Assembly (NCBI GenBank): GCA_946631295.1
Contig: CAMOZY010000008.1
Span: forward strand, 1-64,000
Source: an uncultured Lachnospiraceae bacterium
Lineage (GTDB): Bacteria > Bacillota > Clostridia > Lachnospirales > Lachnospiraceae
Direction of reading: 5' to 3'
DNA: 64,000 nt
Of the stretch, positions 25,698 to 34,291 are shown piece by piece. The notes beneath the pieces were generated by a model. The model did not search any database. It worked only from the letters and a program-made list of their open reading frames with translations, and was not told the DNA's origin. A program made the translations under genes and the position numbers. Numbering within the stretch: the first letter of the stretch is position 1; each line of letters starts with the position of its first letter.

Positions 25698-26792
25698 TCA
25701 CATAAAAATGTTGTGTATATCGTTGAAGAAAACAACGACTACGATAATGAGAAGGAGTACCATTCCGGCAAGATGAACATATGCTTCCTTCTTGGCAGGT
25801 ACAGGCTTTCCTCTTAATATCTCCAGAATAACGAACAGTAATCTTCCTCCGTCAAGAGCAGGTACGGGAAGCAGATTGAACACACCGAGGTTGACTGTAA
25901 GAAGAAGCATCAGGTTAAGCATATTTACGAGCACAGTCTGCCATCCGTACGGGCTTGTCTCTTCAATGATATCGCCTACCATGTTGACTACACCCACGGG
26001 GCCCGCAACATTTTTTCTGGACAATCTTCCGGTGATCAGTCCGCCGAGACTCTTCCATACCATCCTGACATTGTATCTCATCTCATACCAGGTATATCTG
26101 AATGCATCGGTGCCGTGGAGTTCCTCGACATATGTGTCATTTATTATTCCGAACAGATATCTTCCGTAATCCTCGTCATAAAGAGGAGTCATTACGGTAT
26201 TGGCTCTCTGGCCGTCTCTTTCGTATGTGACCAGCACCTCGCCGCCGTGGTAAAGAGATGTATATACCGTGATCTCATCGTAAAGGTAGATGCTCTCTCC
26301 GTCTATGGCAACGATCTTGTCACCCGGAAGAAGGCCCGCACTTTCAGCAGCTCCGCCCTCGATCAGTTCGGTTATGACGGGTTCTCTTATCACGATCATA
26401 TTGACCATGACGAATGCAACTATGAATCCCAGGATGAAATTAAATAACGGTCCTGCGATCAGAACAGCGAACTTGACCCAGGGATTTGCATGAAGGAATT
26501 TTGACTTATCCTTAACCTCTTCAGCATCCTCTGTCTGCTCCGTTCCCATGATCACATCATCTTCGAGCTCATCCATTCCGTCGTAAACACAGGCTCCGCC
26601 CAAAGGAAGAAGACAGATCTTGTATGTGGTATTTCCCTTTTTCCATTTAAAAAGCACGGGGCCGAGTCCTACCATGAATTCCTTTACACGGATACCGTTA
26701 GCCTTCGCAACGATAAAGTGGCCGAACTCATGGGATGTTACAACAATGGAAAAAATAATGATAAACCATATGAGAGAAAAGATCATGTTCAT
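25698..26792 (-). CDS. rseP: RIP metalloprotease RseP (site-2 protease)
   Basis: The protein has 364 residues with about four membrane segments. The zinc site HEFGH lies in the first helix (about 20) and the LDGG motif in NLLPVPALDGGRLLF near the end. A PDZ domain (about 145-215) follows an Asp/Glu-rich cytosolic loop (ELEDDVIMGTEQTEDAEE). It cleaves membrane-bound anti-sigma factors or signal peptides within the membrane. It starts after AAGGAG and ends 7 bp before dxr. Confidence 0.96.
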   Translation of the reverse strand: MNMIFSLIWFIIIFSIVVTSHEFGHFIVAKANGIRVKEFMVGLGPVLFKWKKGNTTYKICLLPLGGACVYDGMDELEDDVIMGTEQTEDAEEVKDKSKFLHANPWVKFAVLIAGPLFNFILGFIVAFVMVNMIVIREPVITELIEGGAAESAGLLPGDKIVAIDGESIYLYDEITVYTSLYHGGEVLVTYERDGQRANTVMTPLYDEDYGRYLFGIINDTYVEELHGTDAFRYTWYEMRYNVRMVWKSLGGLITGRLSRKNVAGPVGVVNMVGDIIEETSPYGWQTVLVNMLNLMLLLTVNLGVFNLLPVPALDGGRLLFVILEILRGKPVPAKKEAYVHLAGMVLLLIIVVVVFFNDIHNIFM

Positions 26793-26816
26793 TACACAAA
26801 CTCCTTAAAACGGACA

Positions 26817-26844
26817 AATGCGGCCGGGATAACCCGGACGCATT
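26817..26844 (-). other. Intercistronic hairpin between cdsA and rseP
   Basis: AATGCG-G-CCGGG-ATAA-CCCGG-A-CGCATT forms a strong 11-bp stem with one internal mismatch. There is no T tract, so it is more likely a processing or mRNA-stability element than a terminator. Confidence 0.5.
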
Positions 26845-26859
26845 ATAAATGTCATTAAT

Positions 26860-27690
26860 TTACTGCGAAGAAGCAACCAGAAGATATGTCAGAATGTATG
26901 CTGCAGGTCCGCAGAGGATCATTGAATCGAACCTGTCCATAACTCCGCCGTGTCCCGGTATCAGATGGCCGAAATCCTTGATATTGTTATTTCTCTTGAT
27001 ACCTGAAGCTGCAAGATCTCCGACCATTCCCATCAGTGCACCTGTTCCGCAGATCAGTGCAAGCTTCACGACAATGTAGGGATCGTTTATAAATCTGGAT
27101 ACATAAAAGAAACCAAAGATCGCACCCAGTATAGCACTTCCGATTATTCCTCCAATGCAGCCTTCGGTCGACTTCTTGGGAGAAAGCAAAGGGAATGGAT
27201 GATGCTTTCCGAAAAGCATTCCGGAACAGTAAGCCAGAGTGTCACATCCCCAGGATGATATCAGGACCACCCACACGAAATATTCCCTTCCGTCAAGGTT
27301 GCGCAGCATATATATAAAGCTGAGCATGACGGGACAATAAAGAACCGAGAATACCGTTCTTACGATACGGTCGGTGGAGTAATGAGGGAACTTCAGAACA
27401 AACCATACAAGCTCCACCAGAGTGAAGCCTCCGATGACCAGTATCAGGAATGTGTAATTGAATGTAAAGGTGACAGCTATGTAATACAGAACTATCGAGA
27501 TGATAGCGATAGTGTCGGGACCGTTCAGACTTCTCCTTTCCGTTTCGGAGCAGAGAGCCTTGACGAGTTCCGCATAGCCTATGAGTGAGATTATGAGCAG
27601 AAACGCGTTGAGAAAATAACCGCCAAAGGCAAATGCAAACCCAAGGACGATCACTAACACGATGCCGCTGATAAGTCTTTTGATGAACAT
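26860..27690 (-). CDS. cdsA: Phosphatidate cytidylyltransferase
   Basis: The protein has 276 residues and about seven membrane segments. The family signature is complete: SGIKRNNNIKDFGHLIPGHGG followed by VMDRFDS. It makes CDP-diacylglycerol from phosphatidate and CTP, the precursor used by PgsA (encoded at 45.1 kb) and other phospholipid enzymes. It lies in the conserved frr-uppS-cdsA gene order with a CAGGAG ribosome binding site. Confidence 0.96.
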   Translation of the reverse strand: MFIKRLISGIVLVIVLGFAFAFGGYFLNAFLLIISLIGYAELVKALCSETERRSLNGPDTIAIISIVLYYIAVTFTFNYTFLILVIGGFTLVELVWFVLKFPHYSTDRIVRTVFSVLYCPVMLSFIYMLRNLDGREYFVWVVLISSWGCDTLAYCSGMLFGKHHPFPLLSPKKSTEGCIGGIIGSAILGAIFGFFYVSRFINDPYIVVKLALICGTGALMGMVGDLAASGIKRNNNIKDFGHLIPGHGGVMDRFDSMILCGPAAYILTYLLVASSQ

Positions 27691-27704
27691 TAAGGTCTCC
27701 TGTT

Positions 27705-28415
27705 TTACTCTTCACCCTTAACAAGTCCGCCGAAACGTCTTGTCCTGGATGCGTAGCTTTCAAGCGCCCTGTCCAGCTCAGCCTCTGTAAAATCAGGCCA
27801 CGCGCAGTCCGCAAAATAGAACTCGCTGTAGGCAAGCTGCCAGAGAAGAAAATTCGAGATTCTCTCCTCTCCGCATGTACGGATGAGAAGATCGGGATCT
27901 GGTATGTCACCTGTATCAAGTGCAGAGCCCAGATCCTTGTCAGTCAGGCCCCTCATAAAATCAAGATCATGTTCGGATGCAAGCTTTCTTACGGCTCTTA
28001 CGATCTCGTCTCTTCCGCCGTAATTAAGTGCAATCTGAAATGTAAGTCCGGTATTGCCGGATGTTGCCTCTTCAAGAGAAGCGATGGATTCCTGAAGATC
28101 CGCATCAAGACCGCTCTTGTCACCGATAACCCTGACGCGCATGTTATTCTTCATAGCGCGCTTAACAGAATTTTTCATATAATCCCTGAGAAGCTTCATA
28201 AGTGCAGAAACCTCCTCAGCAGGTCTGTTCCAGTTTTCGGTTGAGAAGGCATAGACAGTCAGATACTTAATACCTTTATTCCACACGATCTCACACATGT
28301 CCTCAAGGACACGTGCTCCTGCGGCATGTCCGGCATTTCTGGGAAGGCCTTTTTTCTTGGCCCATCTTCCGTTTCCGTCAAGTATTATGGCAAGATGCGT
28401 AGGTATCTTATCCAT
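27705..28415 (-). CDS. uppS: Undecaprenyl diphosphate synthase (isoprenyl transferase)
   Basis: The protein has 236 residues. Diagnostic motifs are ILDGNGRWAKKKGLPRNAGHAAGA, YAFSTENWNRP, NYGGRDEI and a C-terminal DLLIRTCGEERISNFLLWQLAYSEFYF. It makes the C55 lipid carrier used by cell-wall and surface-polysaccharide synthesis. Its ATG overlaps the frr stop by one base. The last Arg-rich residues (SRTRRFGG) are normal for the family. Confidence 0.97.
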   Translation of the reverse strand: MDKIPTHLAIILDGNGRWAKKKGLPRNAGHAAGARVLEDMCEIVWNKGIKYLTVYAFSTENWNRPAEEVSALMKLLRDYMKNSVKRAMKNNMRVRVIGDKSGLDADLQESIASLEEATSGNTGLTFQIALNYGGRDEIVRAVRKLASEHDLDFMRGLTDKDLGSALDTGDIPDPDLLIRTCGEERISNFLLWQLAYSEFYFADCAWPDFTEAELDRALESYASRTRRFGGLVKGEE

Positions 28416-28966
28416 TATACGGTCATCAACTCCTTGGTCTTCTCTTCAAGTGCCTTATCGATCTTGGCAATGTAATCGTCAGTAAGCTTCTGAAGGGAAT
28501 CTGCAAGATCAGCTGCTTCGTCCTCAGAGATCTCACCCTTTCCGAGCTTCTTGAATTCTTCGTTTCCGTCACGGCGTACGTTTCTGAGAGCTACCTTGCT
28601 CTCTTCAGCCTTCTTCTTGATATCCTTAACGAGATCCTTACGTCTTTCCTCGGTAAGCTCAGGAAACTGAAGTCTGATGATGCTTCCGTCGTTCTGGGGA
28701 TTGATGCCGATATCGGAGGTAAGGATTGCCTTCTCGATAGCCTTGAGCATTGATTTATCCCAGGGTGCAATCTGGATGATACGTGCCTCGGGAACGGAGA
28801 CATTACCCACCTGCTGAATGGGAGTGGGAGTTCCGTAATAATCTACCTTGATCTTGTCGAGAACGTGGGGATTTGCTCTTCCCGCACGAACCGCAGCATA
28901 CTCCTCGCCAAGAAACTCGAGGGTCTTTTTCATCTTCTCTTCATATGCCTGTAATCTGGCGTCCAT
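28415..28966 (-). CDS. frr: Ribosome recycling factor
   Basis: The protein has 183 residues, the usual length. Conserved segments are the AVRAGRANPHVLDKIKVDYYG loop, IQQVGNVSVPEAR, PWDKSMLKAIEKAI and RKDLVKDIKKKAEE. It splits post-termination ribosomes with EF-G. It begins after GGAGGAATAAAT and lies between pyrH and uppS as in most bacteria. Confidence 0.97.
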   Translation of the reverse strand: MDARLQAYEEKMKKTLEFLGEEYAAVRAGRANPHVLDKIKVDYYGTPTPIQQVGNVSVPEARIIQIAPWDKSMLKAIEKAILTSDIGINPQNDGSIIRLQFPELTEERRKDLVKDIKKKAEESKVALRNVRRDGNEEFKKLGKGEISEDEAADLADSLQKLTDDYIAKIDKALEEKTKELMTV

Positions 28967-28984
28967 ATTTATTCCTCCGCAGTT

Positions 28985-29677
28985 TTATACTGTGATTCTT
29001 GTTCCGTTAAAGGTTCCGTAAAGTGTATTGACGATGCTGTTCTCCTCATTCAGTGAAAAGACTGTCATCGGCATCTTATTATCTCTTGCAAGGATTGAAG
29101 CAGTCATGTCAACAACCTGGAGATTATTGGCTATAACTTCATCGATGCTGACTTCGTCATATCTCTTTGCATCGGGATCCTTGGCAGGATCGGATGTATA
29201 TACACCGTCGATTGACTTTGCAAGAAGTATCTGATCAGCTTCAACCTCAACAGCTCTCAAAACGACACCTGTGTCGGTAGAGAAATAAGGATGACCTGTA
29301 CCTCCTGCGAAGAACACTACATGTCCCTGCTCAAATGCTGCATTTGCCTTATCCTTGGAAAATAGATCGGTAAATGCACCTATCGTAAAAGGAGTCAGGA
29401 TATCGGTCTTAAGACCTACCGATCTGCAAATCTCGGAAACATACAGTGCATTCATGACTGTTGCGAGCATTCCGATCTGATCGGCCTTGGTACGATCGAT
29501 ATTCTCGGAGCTTCTTCCTCTCCAGAAGTTTCCTCCTCCGATGACAACTCCGACCTGTGTTCCCTTGCTTACTATTTCTGCGATCTGCTTAGCCACCATT
29601 CTTACTGTAGGCTCGTCAAATCCGGTCTTTGAAGGTCCTGCAAGTGCTTCACCGCTGAGCTTTAAAAGTATCCTCAT
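28985..29677 (-). CDS. pyrH: UMP kinase
   Basis: The protein has 230 residues, a bacterial hexameric UMP kinase of the amino-acid-kinase fold. Motifs include LKLSGEAL, GVVIGGGNFWRGR, DQIGMLATVMNAL and GTGHPYFSTDTGVVLRA. It phosphorylates UMP for pyrimidine nucleotide synthesis. The start (MRILLKLSG, after GGAGACC) lacks the usual 5-10 N-terminal residues, which is a common variation. Confidence 0.96.
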   Translation of the reverse strand: MRILLKLSGEALAGPSKTGFDEPTVRMVAKQIAEIVSKGTQVGVVIGGGNFWRGRSSENIDRTKADQIGMLATVMNALYVSEICRSVGLKTDILTPFTIGAFTDLFSKDKANAAFEQGHVVFFAGGTGHPYFSTDTGVVLRAVEVEADQILLAKSIDGVYTSDPAKDPDAKRYDEVSIDEVIANNLQVVDMTASILARDNKMPMTVFSLNEENSIVNTLYGTFNGTRITV

Positions 29678-29716
29678 ACTGGTCTCCTTACATTCTGTAT
29701 CCCTTGGTTAACAGGT

Positions 29717-30901
29717 TCAGGCATTCTCCTCAGTCTTCTTCCTTGACTTTTTTTCGGGCTTCTTTTCAGGAGTGTAATCATCAAAGAATGCAGTAGGACT
29801 TACTTCAGCATATGCCTGTGAGCATATACCTTCAAGAGCAGCGCCGTTGTTGATCTGTACAGACTTGGAACGGATGTTGCCCATTACGATAGCTGTGGAA
29901 TCAAGGATAACGGGACCGTGTACATCGATATCTCCCTTGACAGCACCTGCTATAGCCGCGCTGAATGCTGAGATATTTCCTACGATAACGGTTCCTGCAC
30001 CGATCTTGACAGATGATTCACTGACGATGTTACCGGTAATCTTCGCATTCTCTGCAAATACTTCCTTTGCTTCGGAGTTGCCTATAATGTGGCCGGTTAC
30101 ATTGAGCTTACCCTTAACGGTAACATCTCCCGCAACCTTTCCGAACAGATCAAGTGATCCGAGTGATTCAACATCACCATTTACTACCATTCCTGCGGTG
30201 ATTACAGATGTTTCATCTGAATAAGTTCCTGCTTCCATTTCATCTGCTCCTTCTATATACATAAAATGTCTCTTTTCTTCAGTCTCTTCTTCGATATCTC
30301 CTTCAGCTTCTTCAGCCTCTTCCTCGATATCTGCTGTTTGCTCTACAGCCGTTTCTTCTGCAGCTGTTTCTTCGCTTACTGCAGCAGTCTCTTCTGCAGC
30401 TTCCACGGAAACCTCTGATGTTAAATCTTCTGCTGCATCCTTATCCGATGCAACTGCTGTATCTTCCACTGCAGGCTCTTCGCTTACAGCATCCTCAGCA
30501 GCCGGCTCTTCTTTCACTAAATCTTCTGAAGCAGGCTCGGAAATCACTGCCTCTTCCTTAACTGCATCTTCTGCAGCAGATTCCGGAACACTGATATCTT
30601 CAATGACATCATCCGAAACAGGGCGGAACAAAATCTCTTCTTCAGATTCCTTATCCGCAGCAGGCTCTTCAGAACCAAGATCCGATACCAGATCCTTCAA
30701 AAGAGCGGCTACATCCTCACCGTCATCACCGAAATTATAATCATCAAGTGATGTCTGCTTCATTACGCTCTCTGCTTCATCAAGTCCTGCTATTTCAGCA
30801 TCCGCCAGAATTCTGTCGGCTTCGGCATCAGCTTTTTCCTTTTTCTTTTCGTTACCGGCAACCAGGGAAAGGTCCTGTTTTAATTCACCGAAAAAACCCA
30901 T
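29717..30901 (-). CDS. Bactofilin-type polymer-forming cytoskeletal protein with long acidic N-terminal region
   Basis: The protein has 394 residues. An N-terminal segment (MGFFGELKQDL) is followed by a long low-complexity region rich in Ala and Glu (about 60-215) with repeated EEPAAEDA-like units, then a bactofilin beta-helix (about 235-360; GDVESLGSLDLFGKVAGDVTVKGKL) and a Lys-rich tail (KKPEKKSRKKTEE). Bactofilins polymerise without nucleotide and organise envelope enzymes. Many are about 150 residues, so the acidic arm is unusual. The upstream neighbour is a polysaccharide deacetylase, which hints at a cell-wall role. Confidence 0.9.
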   Translation of the reverse strand: MGFFGELKQDLSLVAGNEKKKEKADAEADRILADAEIAGLDEAESVMKQTSLDDYNFGDDGEDVAALLKDLVSDLGSEEPAADKESEEEILFRPVSDDVIEDISVPESAAEDAVKEEAVISEPASEDLVKEEPAAEDAVSEEPAVEDTAVASDKDAAEDLTSEVSVEAAEETAAVSEETAAEETAVEQTADIEEEAEEAEGDIEEETEEKRHFMYIEGADEMEAGTYSDETSVITAGMVVNGDVESLGSLDLFGKVAGDVTVKGKLNVTGHIIGNSEAKEVFAENAKITGNIVSESSVKIGAGTVIVGNISAFSAAIAGAVKGDIDVHGPVILDSTAIVMGNIRSKSVQINNGAALEGICSQAYAEVSPTAFFDDYTPEKKPEKKSRKKTEENA

Positions 30902-30958
30902 ATGCTACCTCCGTGTTGGTTTATTGGAAATCCCATCAGGGAATGGTCAGGTCAAAGG

Positions 30959-31948
30959 TCAGATATTATGCTGAATGACAGTCGTGTCATCCGTGATCGG
31001 AAGGATGACGGTATTGTCCATGGACTGTATAGCTTCGATGATACCGGGAAGTGCCTGTACTGTGTTCCACTTGGCAGCCGTATCGTGAAGAAGGATGACC
31101 GAAACAGGTCTGTCTTCTATCCCGCTTATGGCATTGCGCATTATCTGATCGGAAGTCAGTGCTTCGCCGCTTGCATCCCCGCTTGATACGTTCCAGTCAA
31201 AATAAACGATTCCCTCTTCCTCAAGATAATCCGCAAGTAAATGAACATCAGTTGCACTGACATCATTGGAACTTCCGCCGGGGAATCTGTAGAACCTCGG
31301 GGATATTCCCGTAACATCTTCAAGAAGCTGTCTTAACCTCTGTGTGTCTGCGGCAAAGGCTTCAGGTGATGCATAGATCTCATTATATACATGAGAATAT
31401 GAATGCATTCCGAGAGTATGACCCTCTTCAAGGATACGCAGATATCTTGCATAAGATGCAGCATTATCTTTTCCTATGACGAAGAAGGTTGCCTTTACAT
31501 CATACTCTGCAAGGATATCGAGGATATCATCGGTGTAGATGCTGGGGCCGTCATCGAAGGTAAGATAAACTCTGTGTATGCCGTCCCACTCGGTATCGGA
31601 TGCATAATTGACAAGACCGCTTCCGTCCGTTTCAGCCATCGAAACATATTTTCCGGGAACATACTCCGCAGCCGCATCTTCAGCATCTGATACTTCGCTC
31701 ACGGGCACAGCTTCGGTTTCAGGCTGTAAAATCTGTTCCGAAATACCCTCTGAATATGAAGCCTCATCATACCAGGAAAGCTGTACAAGTCTGGATTCAC
31801 GGTATCCGAGTGACTCGTACGCCTCTCTTCCGCGTATCTGTCCTTCAAGAAATGAAACTCTTGCTGCAAGAACAACGCACACGATACACGGTATGAGTAT
31901 GACAAGAGGTATCAGCTTTATTAATATTTTTTCAAAACGATGATCCAT
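30959..31948 (-). CDS. Membrane-anchored polysaccharide deacetylase (NodB domain)
   Basis: The protein has 329 residues from the ATG at MDHRFEK; an in-frame TTG start adds five residues. One N-terminal membrane segment (about 15-35) is followed by a linker and a NodB-homology domain: TFDDGPSIYTDDIL, FFVIGKD, LGMHSYSH, RFPGGSSND and VILLHD. The metal-binding Asp and two His are present, so it should be active, probably on peptidoglycan or a secondary glycan outside the membrane. Its transcript may come from aroF upstream through a weak terminator. Confidence 0.92.
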   Translation of the reverse strand: MDHRFEKILIKLIPLVILIPCIVCVVLAARVSFLEGQIRGREAYESLGYRESRLVQLSWYDEASYSEGISEQILQPETEAVPVSEVSDAEDAAAEYVPGKYVSMAETDGSGLVNYASDTEWDGIHRVYLTFDDGPSIYTDDILDILAEYDVKATFFVIGKDNAASYARYLRILEEGHTLGMHSYSHVYNEIYASPEAFAADTQRLRQLLEDVTGISPRFYRFPGGSSNDVSATDVHLLADYLEEEGIVYFDWNVSSGDASGEALTSDQIMRNAISGIEDRPVSVILLHDTAAKWNTVQALPGIIEAIQSMDNTVILPITDDTTVIQHNI

Positions 31949-31962
31949 GCTTTTTACGTCCA

Positions 31963-31986
31963 AAAGGCGGTGATGAAACCGCCTTT
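31963..31986 (-). terminator. Weak terminator or intercistronic hairpin after the DAHP synthase gene
   Basis: A 9-bp perfect stem AAAGGCGGT / ACCGCCTTT with a 6-base loop has only a short T tract on the minus strand (TTTT). It lies between the DAHP synthase stop and the deacetylase start, so partial read-through is likely. Confidence 0.6.
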
Positions 31987-32004
31987 GCAGGGATCATCAC
32001 CTTA

Positions 32005-33033
32005 TTAAACCAGGTCTGCTATATCGTAGATCAGTCTCTCGGAATCGGCCCATCCGAGGCAGGGATCCGTAATGGACTTGCCATAGACGCCTTCTCCGAT
32101 CTTCTGATTTCCTTCTTCAATGTAACTCTCGATCATCAGACCCTTTACAAGCTTTCTGATATCGGGATTAATGGAACGGTTGTGGAGTACTTCCTTAACG
32201 ATCCTTATCTGCTGCTTGAACTGTTTGTCCGAGTTCGAGTGGTTGGAATCGATAACAACCGCAGGATTCATCAGGTCCATCTTGTTGTACATATCAAGAA
32301 CCCTGACAAGATCCTCATAATGATAATTGGGAGTGTTGTTGCCATGCTTGTTGGTAGCTCCTCTGAGTACCGCATGCGCCTCCTCATTACCTGTAGTCTT
32401 AACTTCCCATCCTCTGTAGATGAATGAGTGTCCGTGCTGTGCAGCATAGATGGAGTTCATCATAACTCCCAGATCTCCGCTGGTAGGATTCTTCATTCCG
32501 GCAGGAACATCAAATCCCGAAACGGTAAGTCTGTGCTGCTGGTCTTCAACCGAACGTGCTCCGATTGCGACATATGACAGGATATCCGAAACGTATCTCC
32601 AGTTCTCGGGATAGAGCATTTCATCTGCAGCGGTAAGTCCTGTCTCCTCAACCGCTCTTATATGCATATGCCTCATGGCAACAAGTCCCGCAAGGAAATC
32701 AACTTCCTTCTGGGGATCCGGCTGGTGTACGATACCCTTATATCCTGAACCAGTCGTACGAGGCTTATTGGTATAGATTCTGGGGATAAGGATCAGCTTA
32801 TCCTTAACCTTGTCATATATATTGGCGAGTCTGCCTACATAATCACAGACTGCCTCCTCATTGTCCGCAGAACAGGGACCTATTATAACGAGGAACTTAT
32901 CGGATTTTCCGGTAAAAACATCCCTGATCTCCGCGTCGCGGGCTTTCTTGATCTCTCTGACCTTCTCAGGTACAGGGTACTGCGCTCTTATCTCATCGGG
33001 AGTAGGGAGCTTCTTAATGAATTCGAATGACAT
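32005..33033 (-). CDS. 3-deoxy-7-phosphoheptulonate synthase, type I (AroF/AroG/AroH-like)
   Basis: The protein has 342 residues. Motifs IIGPCSADNEEAV, PRIYTNKPRTTGSGYKG, GARSVEDQQHR, PAGMKNPTSGDL and VVIDSNHSNSDKQFKQQ are complete, including the metal ligands. It condenses PEP with erythrose 4-phosphate, the first step of the shikimate pathway. It is a stand-alone gene with a strong promoter whose -10 is covered by a palindrome, suggesting repression, perhaps in response to aromatic amino acids (inference). Confidence 0.96.
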   Translation of the reverse strand: MSFEFIKKLPTPDEIRAQYPVPEKVREIKKARDAEIRDVFTGKSDKFLVIIGPCSADNEEAVCDYVGRLANIYDKVKDKLILIPRIYTNKPRTTGSGYKGIVHQPDPQKEVDFLAGLVAMRHMHIRAVEETGLTAADEMLYPENWRYVSDILSYVAIGARSVEDQQHRLTVSGFDVPAGMKNPTSGDLGVMMNSIYAAQHGHSFIYRGWEVKTTGNEEAHAVLRGATNKHGNNTPNYHYEDLVRVLDMYNKMDLMNPAVVIDSNHSNSDKQFKQQIRIVKEVLHNRSINPDIRKLVKGLMIESYIEEGNQKIGEGVYGKSITDPCLGWADSERLIYDIADLV

Positions 33034-33130
33034 ATCTGTGGTTTCCTTTACTGTTAATGCAACTTGTGCGATTTCGGACTCTTATTAAGTCCGGCGCTCT
33101 TCGTCTTTTCGAAACTCAGGGCAGCATATT

Positions 33131-33161
33131 GGATTATACTGTATAATCCCCACTTGTGCAA
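33131..33161 (-). promoter_or_regulatory. DAHP synthase promoter with an operator-like palindrome over the -10
   Basis: On the minus strand TTGCAC and a perfect TATAAT are separated by 17 bp. A 19-bp palindrome GGATTATAC-A-GTATAATCC (33131-33149) covers the -10 and half the spacer, in the position of a repressor site. Confidence 0.75.
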
Positions 33162-33180
33162 ACAATCAGGAAAGGTTTTT

Positions 33181-34053
33181 TCAGCTTCTGGGATGTGCTC
33201 CCGCATATGTCTTTCTCAGGGAATTCTGTGCCATTTTTGCATAGACCTGAGTAGTGGAAATATCCGAATGTCCGAGCATTATCGAAACGCTCTTTATATC
33301 AGCTCCGTGCTCTATGAGATGAGCCGCAAAACTGTGTCTGAGCAGGCAGGGCGTTACATCCTTCTCTATACCTGCTGCCTTTACATAGGACTTAAGTATC
33401 TTCCAGAATCCCTGTCTGGACATCTCCTCGCCCTGATAGTTGGGGAACAGCACACTGCTTTCCCTTTCTCCAATCAAGACAGGACGTGCCTTTTCAAGAT
33501 ACTCGATCATGGCACCTCTTGCGTGCCTTCCGAGAGGGATACTGCGTCCATTCACCAAAAGCATATCCGTCTTAAGATCCGCATCCTCAACCTTGAGGCT
33601 TATAAGCTCCGACACCTTGATTCCGGTAGCATACATAACCTCCAGCATAGCCTTGTCCCTTAGACCCTTTGGATCGTCCGAAGAGGGTGCTTCAAGAAGC
33701 CTTACGACTTCATCTTCAGTAAGGATATCCGGATCACTGCGCTTAACCTTAGGGCCTGCGAGTCCTCTTGATACATCTTCATCAACTTCGTGAAGAGTAT
33801 AAAGATATGAATAGAATGCGTGGATTGAAGCTACATTTCTCGAGATTGTGGAGGATTTGAACTCCCCCGCTTCAAGATAGTCGATATAATTCTCGAGATG
33901 ATGTTCGGTAACTTCGGTAAGATCGTCTATAGCGAGATCACTGCAATAGCTTTCAAGCCTGCTCAGATCTCTCCTGTATGACTGAATGGTATTCTCGGAC
34001 ATCTTCTTTTCTTCTACGAGATACCTGGTGAACAGATCAAGATACTTCCCCAT
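33181..34053 (-). CDS. XerD-like tyrosine recombinase with altered catalytic residues
   Basis: The protein has 290 residues from the ATG at MGKYLDLF. It has the SAM-like N-terminal core-binding domain (NTIQSYRRDLSRLESYC) and the C-terminal recombinase domain. The final LLRHSFAAHL, LGHSDISTTQVYAKM keeps Arg-II, His-III and the nucleophilic Tyr. Arg-I in the usual TGLRVSEL is Lys here (TGIKVSEL), the His-II before LRH is Cys (TPCLLRHS), and the beta-hairpin that carries the catalytic Lys (GKGNKER in E. coli XerD) is shortened to VNGRSIPLG. The reading frame is intact. It has its own strong promoter. Whether it still recombines dif sites is doubtful. Confidence 0.85.
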   Translation of the reverse strand: MGKYLDLFTRYLVEEKKMSENTIQSYRRDLSRLESYCSDLAIDDLTEVTEHHLENYIDYLEAGEFKSSTISRNVASIHAFYSYLYTLHEVDEDVSRGLAGPKVKRSDPDILTEDEVVRLLEAPSSDDPKGLRDKAMLEVMYATGIKVSELISLKVEDADLKTDMLLVNGRSIPLGRHARGAMIEYLEKARPVLIGERESSVLFPNYQGEEMSRQGFWKILKSYVKAAGIEKDVTPCLLRHSFAAHLIEHGADIKSVSIMLGHSDISTTQVYAKMAQNSLRKTYAGAHPRS

Positions 34054-34124
34054 CAATGAAAATTCCTAACCGGCTTCCGTGCCATATTTTGTCTTCCATC
34101 ATAAGGAACAGATTATGTCTCCTT

Positions 34125-34175
34125 AAGCGACAAATCGCATTATAAAAAACGGAAAAAAGTTTTTCAAGCGACAAA
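34125..34175 (-). promoter_or_regulatory. Strong xerD-like promoter with two flanking direct repeats
   Basis: On the minus strand TTGAAA (34162-34167) and TATAAT (34139-34144) are separated by 17 bp. The 10-mer AAGCGACAAA occurs at 34125-34134 and 34166-34175, i.e. on both sides of the core promoter, 41 bp apart in the same orientation. This could be an operator pair. Confidence 0.7.
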
Positions 34176-34240
34176 AAGCATAGAAAAATAGCCGTTTTTT
34201 CTACGATTTTTTATCACCACAATATGTTGTTAAAAAGGGG

Positions 34241-34271
34241 AAAAAAAGAGGACTTGCGACCACAAGTCCTC
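34241..34271 (-). terminator. Terminator of the NUDIX hydrolase gene
   Basis: A 9-bp perfect stem GAGGACTTG / CAAGTCCTC with a 6-base loop is followed on the minus strand by T7. Confidence 0.93.
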
Positions 34272-34291
34272 CAAAAAAAATTTTTATTAAA

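Noticed and set aside
33181-34053. XerD-like gene as a pseudogene
   Set aside because: No frameshift or stop, strong promoter, and the remaining domain motifs are intact; the changes are confined to catalytic positions.
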